Translations under genes and position numbers: made by a program
NCBI RefSeq assembly: GCF_030704535.1
Contig: NC_081819.1
Coordinates: 18,448,001 to 18,512,000 of the forward strand
Reading direction: 5' to 3'
Source of the DNA: Vitis vinifera
Lineage: Eukaryota; Streptophyta; Magnoliopsida; Vitales; Vitaceae
Length of the DNA: 64,000 bases
Shown here: positions 34,321-47,722 of the stretch, in pieces
Numbering within the stretch: position 1 is the first letter of the stretch
Layout of the letters: each line of letters begins with the position of its first letter
The notes under the pieces: model-generated
Seen by the model: only the letters and a program-made list of their open reading frames with translations
Told to the model about the DNA's origin: nothing
Database searches by the model: none

Positions 34321-37300
34321 TCAGGCTGGGACATAGGGTTCAAAAAGCGTCACACAGGGATCAGGATCATACTGCATTATATAGGCAGCACGTTCAAATT
34401 CCTCCCTCAGGACTTTTATGCTGAACTTGTCCACCACTCGACCCAGATCATGTGATATCTCAAACGGGTCCTCTATGCAAATCAAATGCCGGTCGTTCCC
34501 TTTTCTCCTTGTCCAGTCCTTCTCTCGCTTGCTGTGCAAATAAACATGGCAATGACCAGTTGCTCAACCATAAAGAAAGGTCTCAGTTAAAGGTTTTGTT
34601 TCAATTAAATTTGGATGTTATGCTGGTGAGCCGGTCAAAGCTGATTCATATCATGTGTGGACTCTCCATCCTCCAATGAAAATCTTATTTCAAGCAAGAT
34701 AAAGTTTGATGCCAAAATGGAAATCTAGAGCCTTGGCAAAGAGTGTAATATATCCTATTCAGATACAAGTATCCAATGTCACATAAATTTAAGGAGCTTA
34801 CTAACCCCGCTTGCTTCTGAAAAACACAGAATGCATAAACAAGAGAATGACGGAGTGATGTATCCTTCCAAACAACAGAACACTTCTTTGCCCTAATAAA
34901 CTGCAACATGCAATTTGGTACTGGCACTAAATTCCCACCAAATTAGGGCAATTCTTAGTTCATGACAAAACCTAAAAGTTCTTTTCTAAACTCCTGTGTG
35001 TCAAATTGTGATTGAGAAGCTACCAGAAAAAGAGTCAACAACAAAAAAATTATTTTTGATACTCAAATTTATGATAGAATTACCTACAACAAATAGAAAC
35101 TCACATGTGAAGGCATGAATCTTGAAAAAATAAATAGAGATATGCGTGTATTAAGTTTTCAGAAATTCTTGCATGAGAACAGAAACATGGCATCACAATC
35201 TTCAAACTCATTAAATTCATATAGTCATAATTATAGTCATGACAGGAATAGAGTTAAAAAAAGATAACAAAAATAAGTAACGCACCTGATTATGCTTCCA
35301 GTACGAATAGATATAACATCATTTGCATAATCATGATGATATGCCCAATAATTGAAGAATGCCCACACCAATTGTGCGATACTTTCTTTGTTGTGGGATC
35401 CAAAATGACGAAGTCTTTCCACTTGATCAAAAAAAGCACATTGAATATCATCTACAGTGACGGAGTACGTTGTCTGCATTCCCTGACAAGGATAAGAAAA
35501 AATGATGTTATAAGAAAAGCCAATCACATTAACTAAAGGTATTAACTGAAGCATGAACAAGAGGAAATATATTTCAGATCAAATGATCAGTGAGCCTTTG
35601 GACACCATTTACTTGACTGCCAATGCATCTGTTTTTGTCAAGGGCTATTGGGGCCCCAAAAGTGCCTTTTCAAAACATCCACAAAGCTGCACAAGATGCT
35701 ATTTTCAGTTCTAGATCTAATTTCAATTTTGCTACTACCAGCTCAAAAAGTTCAGGTTGCCAGGGAAAGGTACTTAGATGAATTGACATTAATCAACATC
35801 AGCTTTATAGGTAACTAAATAAAACAGAGTAGAAAATAGATATTTTGAAATATGCACCCAAGCAACACTAGCCTGGAGGTTTCAAGCAGGGATATGGTGT
35901 ATCGGCATGTACATAATATAACTCAAACAGCTGAGTTGACTTGATTCTCATAAAACACAGATACAACATTGAACGCTGACCCTTTTGGTTGCTCAGAAAA
36001 ATGATCAAAAAATAAAATAAAATTCACATGCCATGTTTTATCAAATTTTGGTTTCTCACAAGTAAATTCACCTCATCCTAAAAGTGGAGGGGTTTGGTCT
36101 TCTAAGCTAGTCAAGGAAAATACACAAGCCAATATTTTTTTCAATGTCTTCTATTTAAACCCATATTATCTCAACAACCAAATGGCAAATGAGAGTTTAC
36201 TTGAGGAAAACAGAAACAATGCCAAAAAAACCCCAATGTATGGTGTCACTGGATGATTAGGCTACCAAGCATAAGCAAACAAAAATAGCAGATGGATTTA
36301 GTGATCAAGAAATTATGGACCAGGTCAAGGAACGGAAGACTCGACTTTATATAGGCATTCACCCAAATGGGTTCATAAATGGTACAAAATTAGAGGCAAT
36401 AGAAATTATAAACTTTTGCAATAATCGCTTAATATATTATGGGAACAGAGGAGCCATTCATATAAACTTTTCATGAGTGAACAGCCGCAAAATCATCAGA
36501 GCAGAATGAAGCAATATCTAGGTTGTTTCTAAGCATCCCATGGATGGCATTTTACTATGTCTTGTGTATGTTCACCTTGTTTCTGATAGCACTTGAAACA
36601 AGACAATAACTCGAAAGTATACTTTGGTGCACCCATTTCTTAGGCTGTGTTAAATATATTTTCTGTTTGCCTATTAAAAAAAAAAATGGAGGGGAGGGGG
36701 GCAGGGTGGCCAGGGGCGAGTGGATCTAGACAATTACTCACAAGTAGAGGACCATTTTAGGTCTCAACAAATGATGTGGTCTCAATTTTCACCAATGATT
36801 GTCTTCGTGGCACTCTTATTCAAATGGCACCATTCTCATGATGTATTTGTTTGAATGAATTAGAAAACCAAACAGAATCATTTTAGGTCTCAACAAATGA
36901 TGTGGTCTCAATTTTCACCAATGGTTGTCTTCATGGCACTCTTATTCAAATGGCGCCATTCTCATGATATATTTGTTTGAATGAATTAGAAAACCAAACA
37001 GAAAAACTCCTTTTATCTTTAGGTTTTTCAGACAGCTGTTTAAAGAATAGCATCACAGGAATATAATTGAAAACAAATCTCAGCACCATTATCAAAACAC
37101 ATGAACAGAACCATCTTGATAACAAACTGATGATCTGGATATTGAAAATCAAGAAGAAAAATGACAATACACACCTGTAAGCAAGGGAGAATAGCTGGTT
37201 TACACTGCTGTAAGAAATGAATGCACATTAAAACATACCTGAAAAGCAAATAGAACTATTAGTTGATGAGGATCTGATAGTGAGGACATAAACATCCATG

Positions 37301-40300
37301 AGACTCATCACCTCATCAGACGTTATTACCATAGCACCAGTGTGATTTGAGAAAAGCATAGCCATAGGCCATGAGTGAGTCCTTTACCTGAATTGACTAC
37401 CATTGACCTTGTGCTTTCACTCATAACATAACAGGGTCAAGGCACCTTATGAGGACCATCACTGATGTCTATGATGCTAGCTTTACTAAACTTTCTAACT
37501 TCAAAAGTCAAGAATTAATTTGAAGGAGAGCTTACGCATAGCTAGATAGGGTTCCTTGGTATGTCTCATTGACTCCTCTTGACTTGGCCCAATGTTTCAC
37601 AATAAAAGCCAACTGACGTAGCCTGACATCTATTTGTGCATAATCCCGGAGAAGCTTCGTGTTTACCACAGCTAAAACATTGTTTATGCATATGTCACAT
37701 GAGATTCCAGTTACTGGATCCTTAAGCTTCACTATGGGAACCCTTGCACGTGTCAGCGCCTGTAAACAAAAGAAATTATTAGGTCCATGAGAAACTTCTG
37801 TGGAAATCCAACATCTATGAACTAATGCTGTTAGAAACCCCAACAACAATTAGCCTCATAAAAAAAGAAAGGGCAGCATCAAGAGAAATAAGATAATACT
37901 AGAAAAGTTCTCAATGATAAACTAGCCACCTTGGATACAATCCAATGCCAAACTTCTGGAGAAAATCCCACTTTTCTAGAGCATGTTATGAAATGTTAAC
38001 ATCATTCAAGATAATTGTCTAAGCAAGAGCTTTAGTTATTGGAGAACCTAAAGAGTCAGGCCAGGAAGTATGATAAAGAGGACAAGACCTAATGGCAGTG
38101 AAAATTCTACATCAACTGGCTAATGCGCCCACTGAAGATGAAACTTCATAAAAAGGCTCAAAGTGAATGGTGTCTCACTGAGGATATAACTTCATTAAAA
38201 GCCTCAGGGTGAATGGTGTCTAGCTTTCTGAGGCTCAGGAGATCAATTCAGGGTTTTCATGCTGACAATATAGCTCCATTAAAAGGATTAGGTTGAGGCC
38301 GATCAAAAAAGATAAAAAAATCAAAAAATAAATTAAAAGTCTGCTCAGGATGAATGGTGTCTAGCTTTCTGAGGCTCAGGAGATCAATCAGTGGTTGTCA
38401 AATTTCTTCCAGATGCTATACTCAGATTCTTATGTTAGAAGGCATAACATTGAAGAAGTGGCCCTTAAGCTCTTGGGAAGGCTGATAGTGAGGGTTTAGA
38501 ATTTTTTAATATACAATAAATACACCTGTAAAGCTCTTTAAAGAGTCTAAAGAGTTCTTAGGCAGTTAAAACAATGTGCCAAACAGGACTGAAAGGTGTA
38601 CAACCATGTGAACAGGGATCTTCTCTGTTCAATGATAATAAGTAGGATGGCCTTTCATCAAAAGTGGAGTTGTTGTATTAAATTTTGTATTCCACATTCA
38701 AGTTTTCTGATCTTGTCAACAAGACTCTGATAGACATTTTTCATAGTTCAAGAGCATTGTGAGGGGCTTTACTAGTGGTAGAGTATAGATATGATTGAAA
38801 TATCACAATTATTGTTTCTAAAAGACTTGCTCCCTTCTGTGAGGCTAAGGGATTGTTTGCAAAATGTTCTTAAAAACCATTTTCTATTCTTTAGAAACAA
38901 AAACCAGTTTTCCAACTTCAAAAATACACTTGACAAATTTGAACTAAAAACAACTTTTTGAGAATTTATTCTAAAAGCAGGATGATTTTTTAGAAAAAAA
39001 ATTGAGGTGTTTTAAAGTATTTTCGTGAAGTGTTCTGAAAAATAATAGCAAACACTGTGAATAGGATGGAAGCTTTTGTATTGTAATTAAGTGCATAGTG
39101 CCTTCACCAACACAAGCCAAAAAACCATGTTTCATGGTTGAGTTTCCAAACGAAATTTTGATCCTAAAAACAATGAAAAACCATTCTTAAGAACTATTCC
39201 TAACATCTGATTTTTAGAGTATTTTTGAAAACATTTCCAAACAAGCCCTAAGAAACCCATTAGTGCTTAATTAGCCTCTTCTAGGCAAGTGGTTCTAGAG
39301 ATTGCAATAATGGAGAGGGATGGTATGTGGGGGTGCATTCTGGGGCTCTTGAAAGCTATTAGAGAGAGCAGGATGTGCTTTATTATAGAACATGAGTTTC
39401 AATAGGCAATGGGTTCAGGTGTAAGTTCTAGGTCTATGGGATTCTCTATTCAAAGAGAGGTTTCCTATTCTATTCAATATGGCCCTACAAAATGAAGCTT
39501 AAATAGTGCATTTATGGTTTGAGAAAGGGCTGTCAAGGTCACTAGAATCTTTCAGAAGCCTTCATGTTTTAGGAGTTAGAGATGGTGGAATTGATCCTTT
39601 CATCATATTAAGTGAAGGTTTTTAGAGGGTGTTGTGGGGATATTTGACATAAAAGAGTGGCAGGAATGAGGGTTTTATGTTAGATTCTTCATGTGAGTCT
39701 TTACATTCGAGCACTTTGAGTCAGTATACTGGAAAGGGGTTAGGGTTCAATGGCTTGTCTGAAGGTTGATTTCCTTGCCTAGGATGAAAAGTGTGAGAAG
39801 TTTCTGGGACTTACCCATGAGAAAGGATCAGTCTCTGGTTAATCATTGTTGCCTATGCAAGAAAGGAAAGGAGTTGACCAACCACATCCTCACCCATTGG
39901 GGAAAGATTTGCATCTTGTGCCACTGTTGTTATCCTTATTTGGACTCCCATGGCTACTTCCTTGGTTAGTAAAGGATACAACTTTTAGGTGGATTGGACA
40001 CTTCGTGAGCGAGAAACATGAGAAACTGTGGAGAATGACCCCATTATGCTTGCTCTAGCCCCATTACACAAGACAAGAATAGAGTCCACCAATCACATCC
40101 TTGCCATTGGGGAAAGGCTTGCATCTTGTGGCACTTAATTTTATCCTTATTTGGACTTCCATGGTTACTTCCTTGCTTGGTAAAGAATACAATTTTTAGG
40201 TGGCAAGGAAGCTTCATGAGTGAGAGACATGAGAAATTGTGGAAAATGATTCCATTATGCTTGTCTTGAAGCCATTATGCAAGAAAAGAAAAGAGCTGAC

Positions 40301-43300
40301 TAATCACATCTTCAACCCACTGGAAAAGTTCCACATTTTGTGGCACTTATTGTTCTTATTTGGACTCCCAATCCTTGTATGGTATGGAAGCTTCATGAGT
40401 GACATAAGAACTTGTGGAGAATAACACTATTATGCTTGGTTTGAAGTTTTGGGAAAGGGCAGAACAACAAGAACCTGTAAAGCATCCTTTGAAAGAGTGG
40501 TTCTTCCAGTCCTTATTTAAGTGGTCCGAGGATCCCTTCGAGATTGATAATCTTTCTTTATTAGAATTAAATGATTGTATAGGAGAAGCTTAAGCTATGG
40601 TAGGGATTTCTGTGTAGTTATACATTATTCACATTTGAGTGCTTTTTGTATACCTCTTGTGCGCAAGATTTGCAACCTTCTTTGTATGTGCATGCACATA
40701 TATATAACTTTCCAATCAAGAAGGAAAAGAAAAGGGAAAACAAAAAGGCCTAGGGGGACTTACTCTAAAATCATTCCTTATGAAGAAAAACTATGCCTCA
40801 TCTAGGAGAAGCAACAGTACATAAAATTCCTCAGTTACATTCTTGGTATTTGGAGGTAATAAAGTAAGACCATATGGAAGGTGGGGCCCATGGCTACTAT
40901 AGCCTTACTTCGGGTAATTTGGCTAGAGAAGGCATGCAAGATTTTCAAGTACAAATGGAGATCCATTAAGCATTTGTGGGATATGGTTTTCTTCTTTTCC
41001 TCCCTATAAGTGCCTATTTCTTCCAAGTTTTCTACCTCCCTAGTGAATGCAATCACGTTATCTTAGAGATCTAGTTGTTATGTGAATACAACAAACAATG
41101 AGATGCATGCAATGCAGAAAAACATCTGTTCCAAAGTTAAATTGTGATGGTTACTCTTAGGGAAATCCAGGCTAGCTAGCCATTGTAGGAGTTGTTAGAG
41201 ATAATGAGAGTCCAGGAGGTAGAGCTTTGTCCAAAACTGCTGGTGAAGGCTAGTACTATAGAGGTAAAGTTGTTAACTTGGCTGGAAAGTCTGTCTTTGG
41301 CTGCTTCTAGGGTTTTAATAACATACTAGTGTAAGGTGACTCAACTACAGCTGTCTCTTAAATCTCTAAGAAGATGCATGGACCTTGAAAATGGGATACT
41401 TGGATTCAAAAAATCCTTGACTTATCCAGTAATTTGGATTGTTCCTTCTACTGGATCCTTGGTTGGCTAACCAATTAGCAAATAGGTTAGCCAAGCAAAG
41501 TGTTTCACCTTCTAAAGGACTATAACAGGGAGTAAATGCCCTCGTAAGCATCTGTTTGTACCTACTTCTATCTGTTTTTTTCCCTTCTGTGGGTGGACGG
41601 TTTGGTTGTGATGCAGTTTTTCTTTAAAAAGTAAAAAATAAAAAAATCTGGATGCTATTTGATCCTATTTTTACTTATCAAAAAAATTTTCATCCTTATT
41701 GTAATCTTGATTCATGAATCAATAAATTACTCGTTTGATAAAATAAAAAATAAAAAAAAGAACGAAATAAAGAAAATAAATAAGATTCTGAATTTTTACC
41801 TGCACATTCTGGAGATTATCTGACTGCAAAATATCTGCCAACTTCAACAAGAACTCAGACTTGTTAATATCAGCATCATCAATTGCAAGGCAAACATCAA
41901 TATCACTTTTAGAAACCCCAAATGAGTTAGCACATGATCCATAAAGAAACAGCTGAGCCTTAGGCCATTCTTTGCTCACTAGTTTTTCTAATAATGTCAA
42001 CAACTGCTTCTGCTTTGCCTTTTCTTCTTCTTCTGGTATCAAGGACTCATAGATTGAAAGAAAACGAAAATTTAGTGTGCCTATATCTCTGCGACATTCC
42101 ATATGCCTTTTTAAATTCCTCACTCTCTGGCTAAGCATCCGCTGTCCTCTGGTGTCTGATCTGAAATCCTGAAGAAACGCAAGGGACCATATTAGAAAAA
42201 AAACTCGATTGATACAGTTCAGGGAACTTCAAGCAAGGGAACATTCAAAAAGGAGTTCACAATTTTATCCAGCTTATCACTCAGGTTAATGATGGGGCAT
42301 ACCTTATGAGTAGTGGTTGAAAAGTTCTAGGAAAATTCCATTAACCTCCCCAGAGGTTTAGTGAAAGTATTCAAGCATAATTATAGGATAAGAAAGAATT
42401 CAGACTTCGACCCAAATTTGAACTTTAATTTCTTTGAAAGTGAAATTAATTTGTGGATTCCATAGTTTCCTGGAAACTCAAATTTACAAAGGAAACATAT
42501 TCCTTGGAAACTGGGAATAAACATTTTGAAATTTTAGGGGAAAACCTTATGGAACCTCCAGAAAAAGCCACCCGAAACATTTTTCCCACAAATATCTGCA
42601 AGGTTCCTTTAATTATTACCTAAAGTTTCCAAAACCTTTGTGTCATTAATGAAGATTACATTCTATCATTTGACAACAACAACAACAAAACAATGACTTC
42701 ATCTAAATTTCTAGCTGATTTTTCTTATCACAAGTTTCTTGTTTGTTTCCATATAAATTACAAATTTTTTTTTCTAAACCAGGTGTTCCACTAATGACAA
42801 ATGGTTATGGATTCTTATGGAAGTCAAAAGTAACGTTAAACGTAAAACTGAAAGCAATAGAAGGCAAAAAGAAAAAAAAGAAAAAGAAAATCTTACCCTA
42901 TTGCGAGAATTATGGTGTTGGTTCGTGTCATTCTTGTCCTGAGATCCATCCTCAAGCACTAAAGACCCAGTCATCTCTTCACTCAAATCATCTAGATTTC
43001 CTTGTCCTTCCCTCCTCATTCCCTGCTTTTGATGCCTAACTCTATCCCCAACTCCATCAATCTCAGCACCCAAATTCAATAAACACTCTTCAATATCTGA
43101 TGCCAAAAGAGGGCCAGGGTGTTCAAGCTGCCCAGTTAGCCCCAGCTGAGCAGAAGCATTGCCATGATTGTCAACATGTCGAGGTGACAATCTCCTCACT
43201 TTCTCATCATAATCATTTGCGGTAACATTCCCTTTATTCACCTTATCCTCTAAACCCCTCCTCAATATCCCAGAATCACAATTCCCCACTGCTCTCGCTT

Positions 43301-43994
43301 TGCTCGGAAACCCTGGTGGCGGGCCGGACCGCGAAAACTCACCTTGCTGGTGTGTTCCCCAACCAACAGTTCTCCGTTCTTGCTCTTGTTGAGATGCATT
43401 ATGATGCGAATTCAAATTCCAAATTGGATCTAAACCCATTTTGTGGTTCTTCAAAGCATCGAATTTCCCCACCAAGGGCTCCCTAATAGCTCCCGGAATC
43501 GGATTTTCCAAAGATTTTCCATTCACCAAACCCCCGTGATTCTGAATTTCGCAAGGGAAAGAACCAAACATGAGCTTGTGGTGCTGCTGATGCTGAACCG
43601 TTTTCCCTCTCACATCAAACCCTAATCTCCGACCATCTTCGCCCAACAATTCGCGATCACCAATAAATTGAGGAGTCTGGGGAGGCCAAGGGTTTTGGGC
43701 CAATCCTTGGATTAAGTAATTGGGTGGATTCGCCCAAGGATGCGGGAGATCGTAGCCGTTGGACGGCAAGGTCGGAAACGGCACGGCTGGGCCCACAGCT
43801 GCAACAGCCGGATCAAGGGAGAGAGATTGCAGCGGCGAAGATGGAACCGGGACTCTAGTCGTAGCCTGAGGAGTACGTGCCGCCGCCGCCGCCGCAGACG
43901 CTTGGGGATGGTGCGGATTTTGAAGCAACTGTAGCAAATACTCGCCGCCATTGGACGGCGGCGGCGCTGGTGCTCCGCCTCCACCGCCGTGCAT
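34321..43994 (-). CDS. URT1: Terminal RNA uridylyltransferase, URT1-like (six exons)
   Basis: Minus-strand exons are 43994-42897, 42168-41800, 37759-37536, 37238-37175, 35482-35286 and 34531-34321, all GT-AG, splicing to 720 aa. Exon 1 (366 aa) encodes a long, probably disordered Gly/Pro/Ala/Gln/His-rich region with a short [10 protein letters not shown] motif near the start. The catalytic nucleotidyltransferase part begins at about residue 375: [21 protein letters not shown] carries G443-S444 and the acidic pair D455/D457, and SCDICIN supplies the third aspartate D511. The poly(A)-polymerase-associated domain follows ([44 protein letters not shown]). URT1 in Arabidopsis adds uridines to deadenylated mRNAs in the cytoplasm and helps control decay and decapping. 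The N-terminal motif as a decapping-partner site is inference. Intron 2 (4.0 kb) carries MITE and LINE remnants. Confidence 0.93.
36754..37003. repeat. 126-bp tandem duplication in URT1 intron 4
   Basis: Copy 1 (36754-36879) is followed directly by copy 2 (36880-37003), both starting attttaggtctcaacaaatg and ending aaaaccaaacagaa. There are only about six differences, so the duplication is fairly recent. It lies between URT1 exons 4 and 5 and has no coding function that I can see. Confidence 0.95.
38209..38396. repeat. Direct repeat of about 45 bases in URT1 intron 2
   Basis: The phrase gatgaatggtgtctagcttt plus tctgaggctcaggagatcaat occurs at about 38209-38256 and again at about 38349-38396. 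A shorter relative (agtgaatggtgtct) lies at about 38161. The spacing is irregular, so this is a dispersed local duplication and not a clean tandem array. Confidence 0.8.
38847..39252. mobile_element. MITE-like foldback element in URT1 intron 2
   Basis: The left end (aagggattgtttgcaaaatg) and the right end (catttccaaacaagccctta read on the plus strand) are imperfect inverted repeats, and internal pieces also pair (ttcttaaaaaccatttt with gaaaaaccattcttaagaac). At about 405 bp with no coding capacity it fits a miniature inverted-repeat element. Its superfamily is uncertain. Confidence 0.6.
39255..41000 (+). mobile_element. Degenerate LINE 3' portion in URT1 intron 2 (antisense to the gene)
   Basis: Plus-strand translation across stops shows the C-terminal zinc-binding tail of an L1-type [15 protein letters not shown], a [18 protein letters not shown] segment near 39850 and an LFLFGLP-like segment. 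No endonuclease or catalytic RT is seen, so it is 5'-truncated. Part of the zinc-tail segment is present three times in tandem (see the next entry). The boundary at the 3' side is only approximate. Confidence 0.65.
39853..40440 (+). repeat. Tandem triplication of the LINE zinc-tail segment
   Basis: Three head-to-tail copies are seen at about 39853-40052, 40053-40263 and 40264-40440. Each has the order: tatgcaaga-like start, accaatcacatcctc, ccattgggga, cttatttggact, cttc(g/a)tgagtg(c)gag, and ccattatgcttg. The third copy has lost about 30-40 bases. Divergence between copies is moderate, so the amplification is not very recent. Confidence 0.85.
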
Positions 43995-45564
43995 GCCCGC
44001 GAGGTTTCTAAGAGCCGAAGTCGAGAGGTTTTAGAGAGAGAATACTCGATGACGTTTTACAGTGAAACAAGTTTTGGAAAGAGATGAGTTGATCAGATTT
44101 TCCGGAGTCTTTATTAATATTTTAATTTCTCTCAAAATATTCGCTTTCTATTACTAATTACTCCTACTTATTATTTAACCATAATTGGATTTAAAATTAA
44201 GGAAATAAATTAACGGCTTGTTTGAAAAGTGTTTTTTAGAACACTTATCACTTCTTCCCAACAAAAAAATTCCAAAAATGCCTTTAACAATCAAAAACAA
44301 AAATTATTTTTAAAAATTTTAAAAACAAATCAAAAACATTTTAAGTTTTCACATATACTTTTATTCTATAAAATATTATATTATACGACCATTTTTTAAA
44401 ATTATTTTTTAGGATTATTTTCAAAATTGATTCCCAAACATACCTTAAGTTAGAGATTGTATGCTTGCTATTTTCTTCTAATTCCTTTTCTATTATTATT
44501 TTATTTTATAACACAATAGAATAAATCAAAATATAAAATAAAACATCATTATTTTTCAATAATTTTTATAATTATCAATTGTTTTATGTGGTAATTTATT
44601 CAAAATTTTAAAATTCACATGGTAATACACAATATGGACAAATATTATTTATACTAAACAATGCCTACATCAATTTGTTTTTGAGGTAAAAAGTGTTGAA
44701 TTTGTTCATCATATGATATTGTGACTTGAATTTTTCTTATATAAGAAAAACTATCTAATAATTACTATTTTTGTTGGTTTTTTAAAAAGTCAATTATGAA
44801 TTCTAGTCGATGATCTTGAGTTATATACAGACATAAATTATTCTTCTATATGATATTTTATTTGATAAATTATTTTTTCGAATGATAATTTTAATATAAA
44901 AATTTTAAAGTAAAAAATAACTTTATCTTTTTTAAAAACAAATTTAGTCAGAAAAGTAAATTTGTCTTTTCAAAAGGCAAGTTTAATATAAAAAATAATT
45001 TCGTCTTTTTAAAACACTAGCACTTCAATGCAAAAATAAAACAAGTAATGAAAAGTGTTGTATTTTTATATTAATTATTTTAAAAAAATTGAGGAAATTT
45101 TGCTATAGTATTTTATTGATTTCCAAATTCAAATATGGAATTCTTTTATTATTCTCACTTGTTTTTAGATTTATTAGATTTTTGACCTAAAAAGTTCCTA
45201 CAAGGGCAAAGTGAGGTTAATGTGCTTCCATAGATTGAATTAGCTTCTTGTATCTCTCTTATTATCTCTATTAGAGTGGTCAACACAATAAATAATGTTA
45301 TAAATCAAGGGTTTTTATTTTAAATTAATTTATACTAAAATATAGAAAATAATTAGAAAAATACTTGTTAAATCTACATATTTTGAAAATCATAAATTCA
45401 TGAACTATGAAAATATAATGTAATTATAATAATTTTCTCACATCTCTAAGTGTTAAAGAGAATATAGTAAAAGATTTTTTTTTTTTAAAAAAAAAATACC
45501 TTAACATAAATATAAAATAAAAAAAGAAAAAAAATCAATGTTTATGTGAAATTGGGTAGAAAAC

Positions 45565-46086
45565 TTAAGTTAATGAGTGTTTGATAAAACTAAATACTTA
45601 TTACTTAATAATTTAAGTTAATTTTAAGTTAAATTATTATTAAACTATTAATTTAAAATTTATTATTTATTTATTTTACTTTAAGTATTAAGATTATTTG
45701 ATAAAATTACTTTAAATTTTATTATAATCACCAAGCTGACTTTATTTTTCCCATTAATTTCAATTAATATTTATATTTTTATTAATATTAAGTAATAAAT
45801 TTATTAGTTAAACATTCATATTCAACTTATTGTAAAAATACAAAATAACTATAAAAATTAAGTTATGAGTGTAGAGTGATAATTGTAAAATATATTAAAT
45901 ACAAGTAAATGAAGTAAAAGACTTTTGAGATTAAGAACAAGTTAATTATTTTGACTTAATACTTAAAGTTATTCTTCATTATAAGTTATAATATTAAGTT
46001 ATTTTATTAAACATATTTAATTTACTAAATAACTTAAATTAAATCATTATTAAGTCTTTAAGCAAATTTATCAAACACCGGCTTAG
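45565..46086. mobile_element. MITE-like foldback element of about 520 bp
   Basis: The left end reads gagtgtttgataaaac and the right end atttatcaaacaccggctta, which are inverted copies. Internal AT-rich blocks also pair (ttacttaataatttaagtta with taaataacttaaattaaatc). No coding capacity. The end motif tgtttgataaa resembles ends of common plant MITEs, but I cannot name the family. Confidence 0.65.
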
Positions 46087-47002
46087 TCCAAACTTATTTT
46101 ACTTTAGATTATGAAAAAAGATTTAAGATAAACTTTATCATAACATAACTATCAATCCCAACTGCAATTCTATGGAAGATTGCAACATCTTATGGATACT
46201 TTAACCAATATTTTTTATTCATTATTTTGAAAATACCAAAATAATAATAATTGTGATAAAAAGAAAAGCTAAAAAGATTAGACTAATTACATAAAGCATC
46301 CAATTATTTTATCAAGCTAAACCCAACTTTGTTTTTTTATTGACTTGGAATCATTATCAAAGGTCAATGACATTTTGTTAATTGTCAAAAAGCAAAACAA
46401 TAAAAATATTTGTAACATCTTTATAAAATATTTTCATTTTTTTTGAAGTAAAATAATAAAAATATTTGTTTTGTATAGAAGAACTAGCATTTTTTAACTT
46501 GAAAATAATTTTAAAAATAACTATTTTCAAAAACAGTTTTAGATATTAATCTTGATGGAAAACACATCAGCAATTTTGTTTTGAAAAATGGATTGTTACT
46601 AGCACCTATCTTTTGAAAAGTAAAAAAGAAATTATAGAGACAAAGTAAAGCTAAAAAAATCTCCACACCTTTGATAAAGACTTAAAGTGGCTTTTTTAGA
46701 TGTTAATGTTGGATTGAGACTAGCGCATTCAGAAAGAGACAATCCTTACAATAACTTCATCCACAAGTCTACTCGTATATATATCAATGGGTTCACTTTT
46801 TAATATGGTATATATTCATTGACCACGAATAATATAGTTATAAATATTATTTTTAATAGTTATATGCTATTTTTATTTTTATTTTAATAATGTTTTTTTT
46901 TTTTTTTTATTGGGTTTCATTTCTTTGTATTTAGCTCAATGATGTATCTAGTTAGGACCAAGGGCATGTAAAATTGAAAACGTGAATAGAAAAAAATATA
47001 AT

Positions 47003-47350
47003 AGGCTTGTTTGCTAACGGTTTTTTAAGACGGTTATAAAAAATAGTTTTTTGTGGATAATTTTTAAAAATTATTCTTTGATTTTTGTAAAAAAAAAAGT
47101 TTGTTTGGAAACCTTAATTATTTTAAAACTGTTTTTAATATTTAGTGTTTTATTTTTAATCATTCTACTTTAAACAATTGTCGAAAATAAGTGGAAACAG
47201 TAGAAAAGAACTAATAAATGTTATTTGAAATCGCATTTTTTTTAAGAGCAAAAAACAAAAATAGTTTTTAATTATCAAACATATTTTTTGTTTTTTTTTT
47301 ATAATGGAAAATATAAAACTATTCTAAAAAACAGTTCTCAAATAGACTTT
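47003..47350. mobile_element. MITE-like foldback element
   Basis: The left end (ggcttgtttgctaacggttt, then ttaagacgg) and the right end (aaaacagttctcaaatagac) are imperfect inverted repeats around an AT-rich core of self-complementary pieces. It lies just before a tandem set of other foldback units. Boundaries are approximate. Confidence 0.5.
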
Positions 47351-47359
47351 TAATCACTA

Positions 47360-47722
47360 AATTTAGAGTGTATTTGAAAATAATTCTAGAAAACGTTTCT
47401 AGCATTTCTAACACTTGAATAATAAAAATTTTCAAGTATTATAAATATTAAAAGCGCTTCATAGAATCATTACCAAATAGGTTCTTAAAGTGCGTTTGAG
47501 AGTAATTCTAAAAAGTGTTTCTAATATTTTTAATACTTGAATGAAATTTTTTTTAAAGTATTAAAAATATTAAAAACACTTCATATAATTATTACCAAAC
47601 GGGCTCTTAGGGTGCGTTTGTGAGTAATTATAGAAAGTGTTTCTAATATTTTTAACACAGTAAAATTTTTCAAGTATTAAAAATATTAAAAGTGTTTCCT
47701 AAAATCACTATCAAACGAACTC
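47360..47722. repeat. Three tandem copies of a small foldback (MITE-like) unit
   Basis: Units of about 120 bases follow one another. Each begins with a variant of gtgcgtttg(a/t)gagtaatt and ends with a variant of atcactatcaaacgaactctta. Inside each unit, agtgtttctaatatttttaatactt pairs with aagtattaaaaatattaaaa(g/a)(c/t)(g/a)ctt, so each copy is a hairpin on its own. Head-to-tail arrays of a MITE are less common than single insertions. Confidence 0.8.

Noticed and set aside
47360-47722. CRISPR-like appearance of spaced repeats
   Set aside because: The units are contiguous hairpins without unique spacers, and the DNA is a plant nuclear genome.
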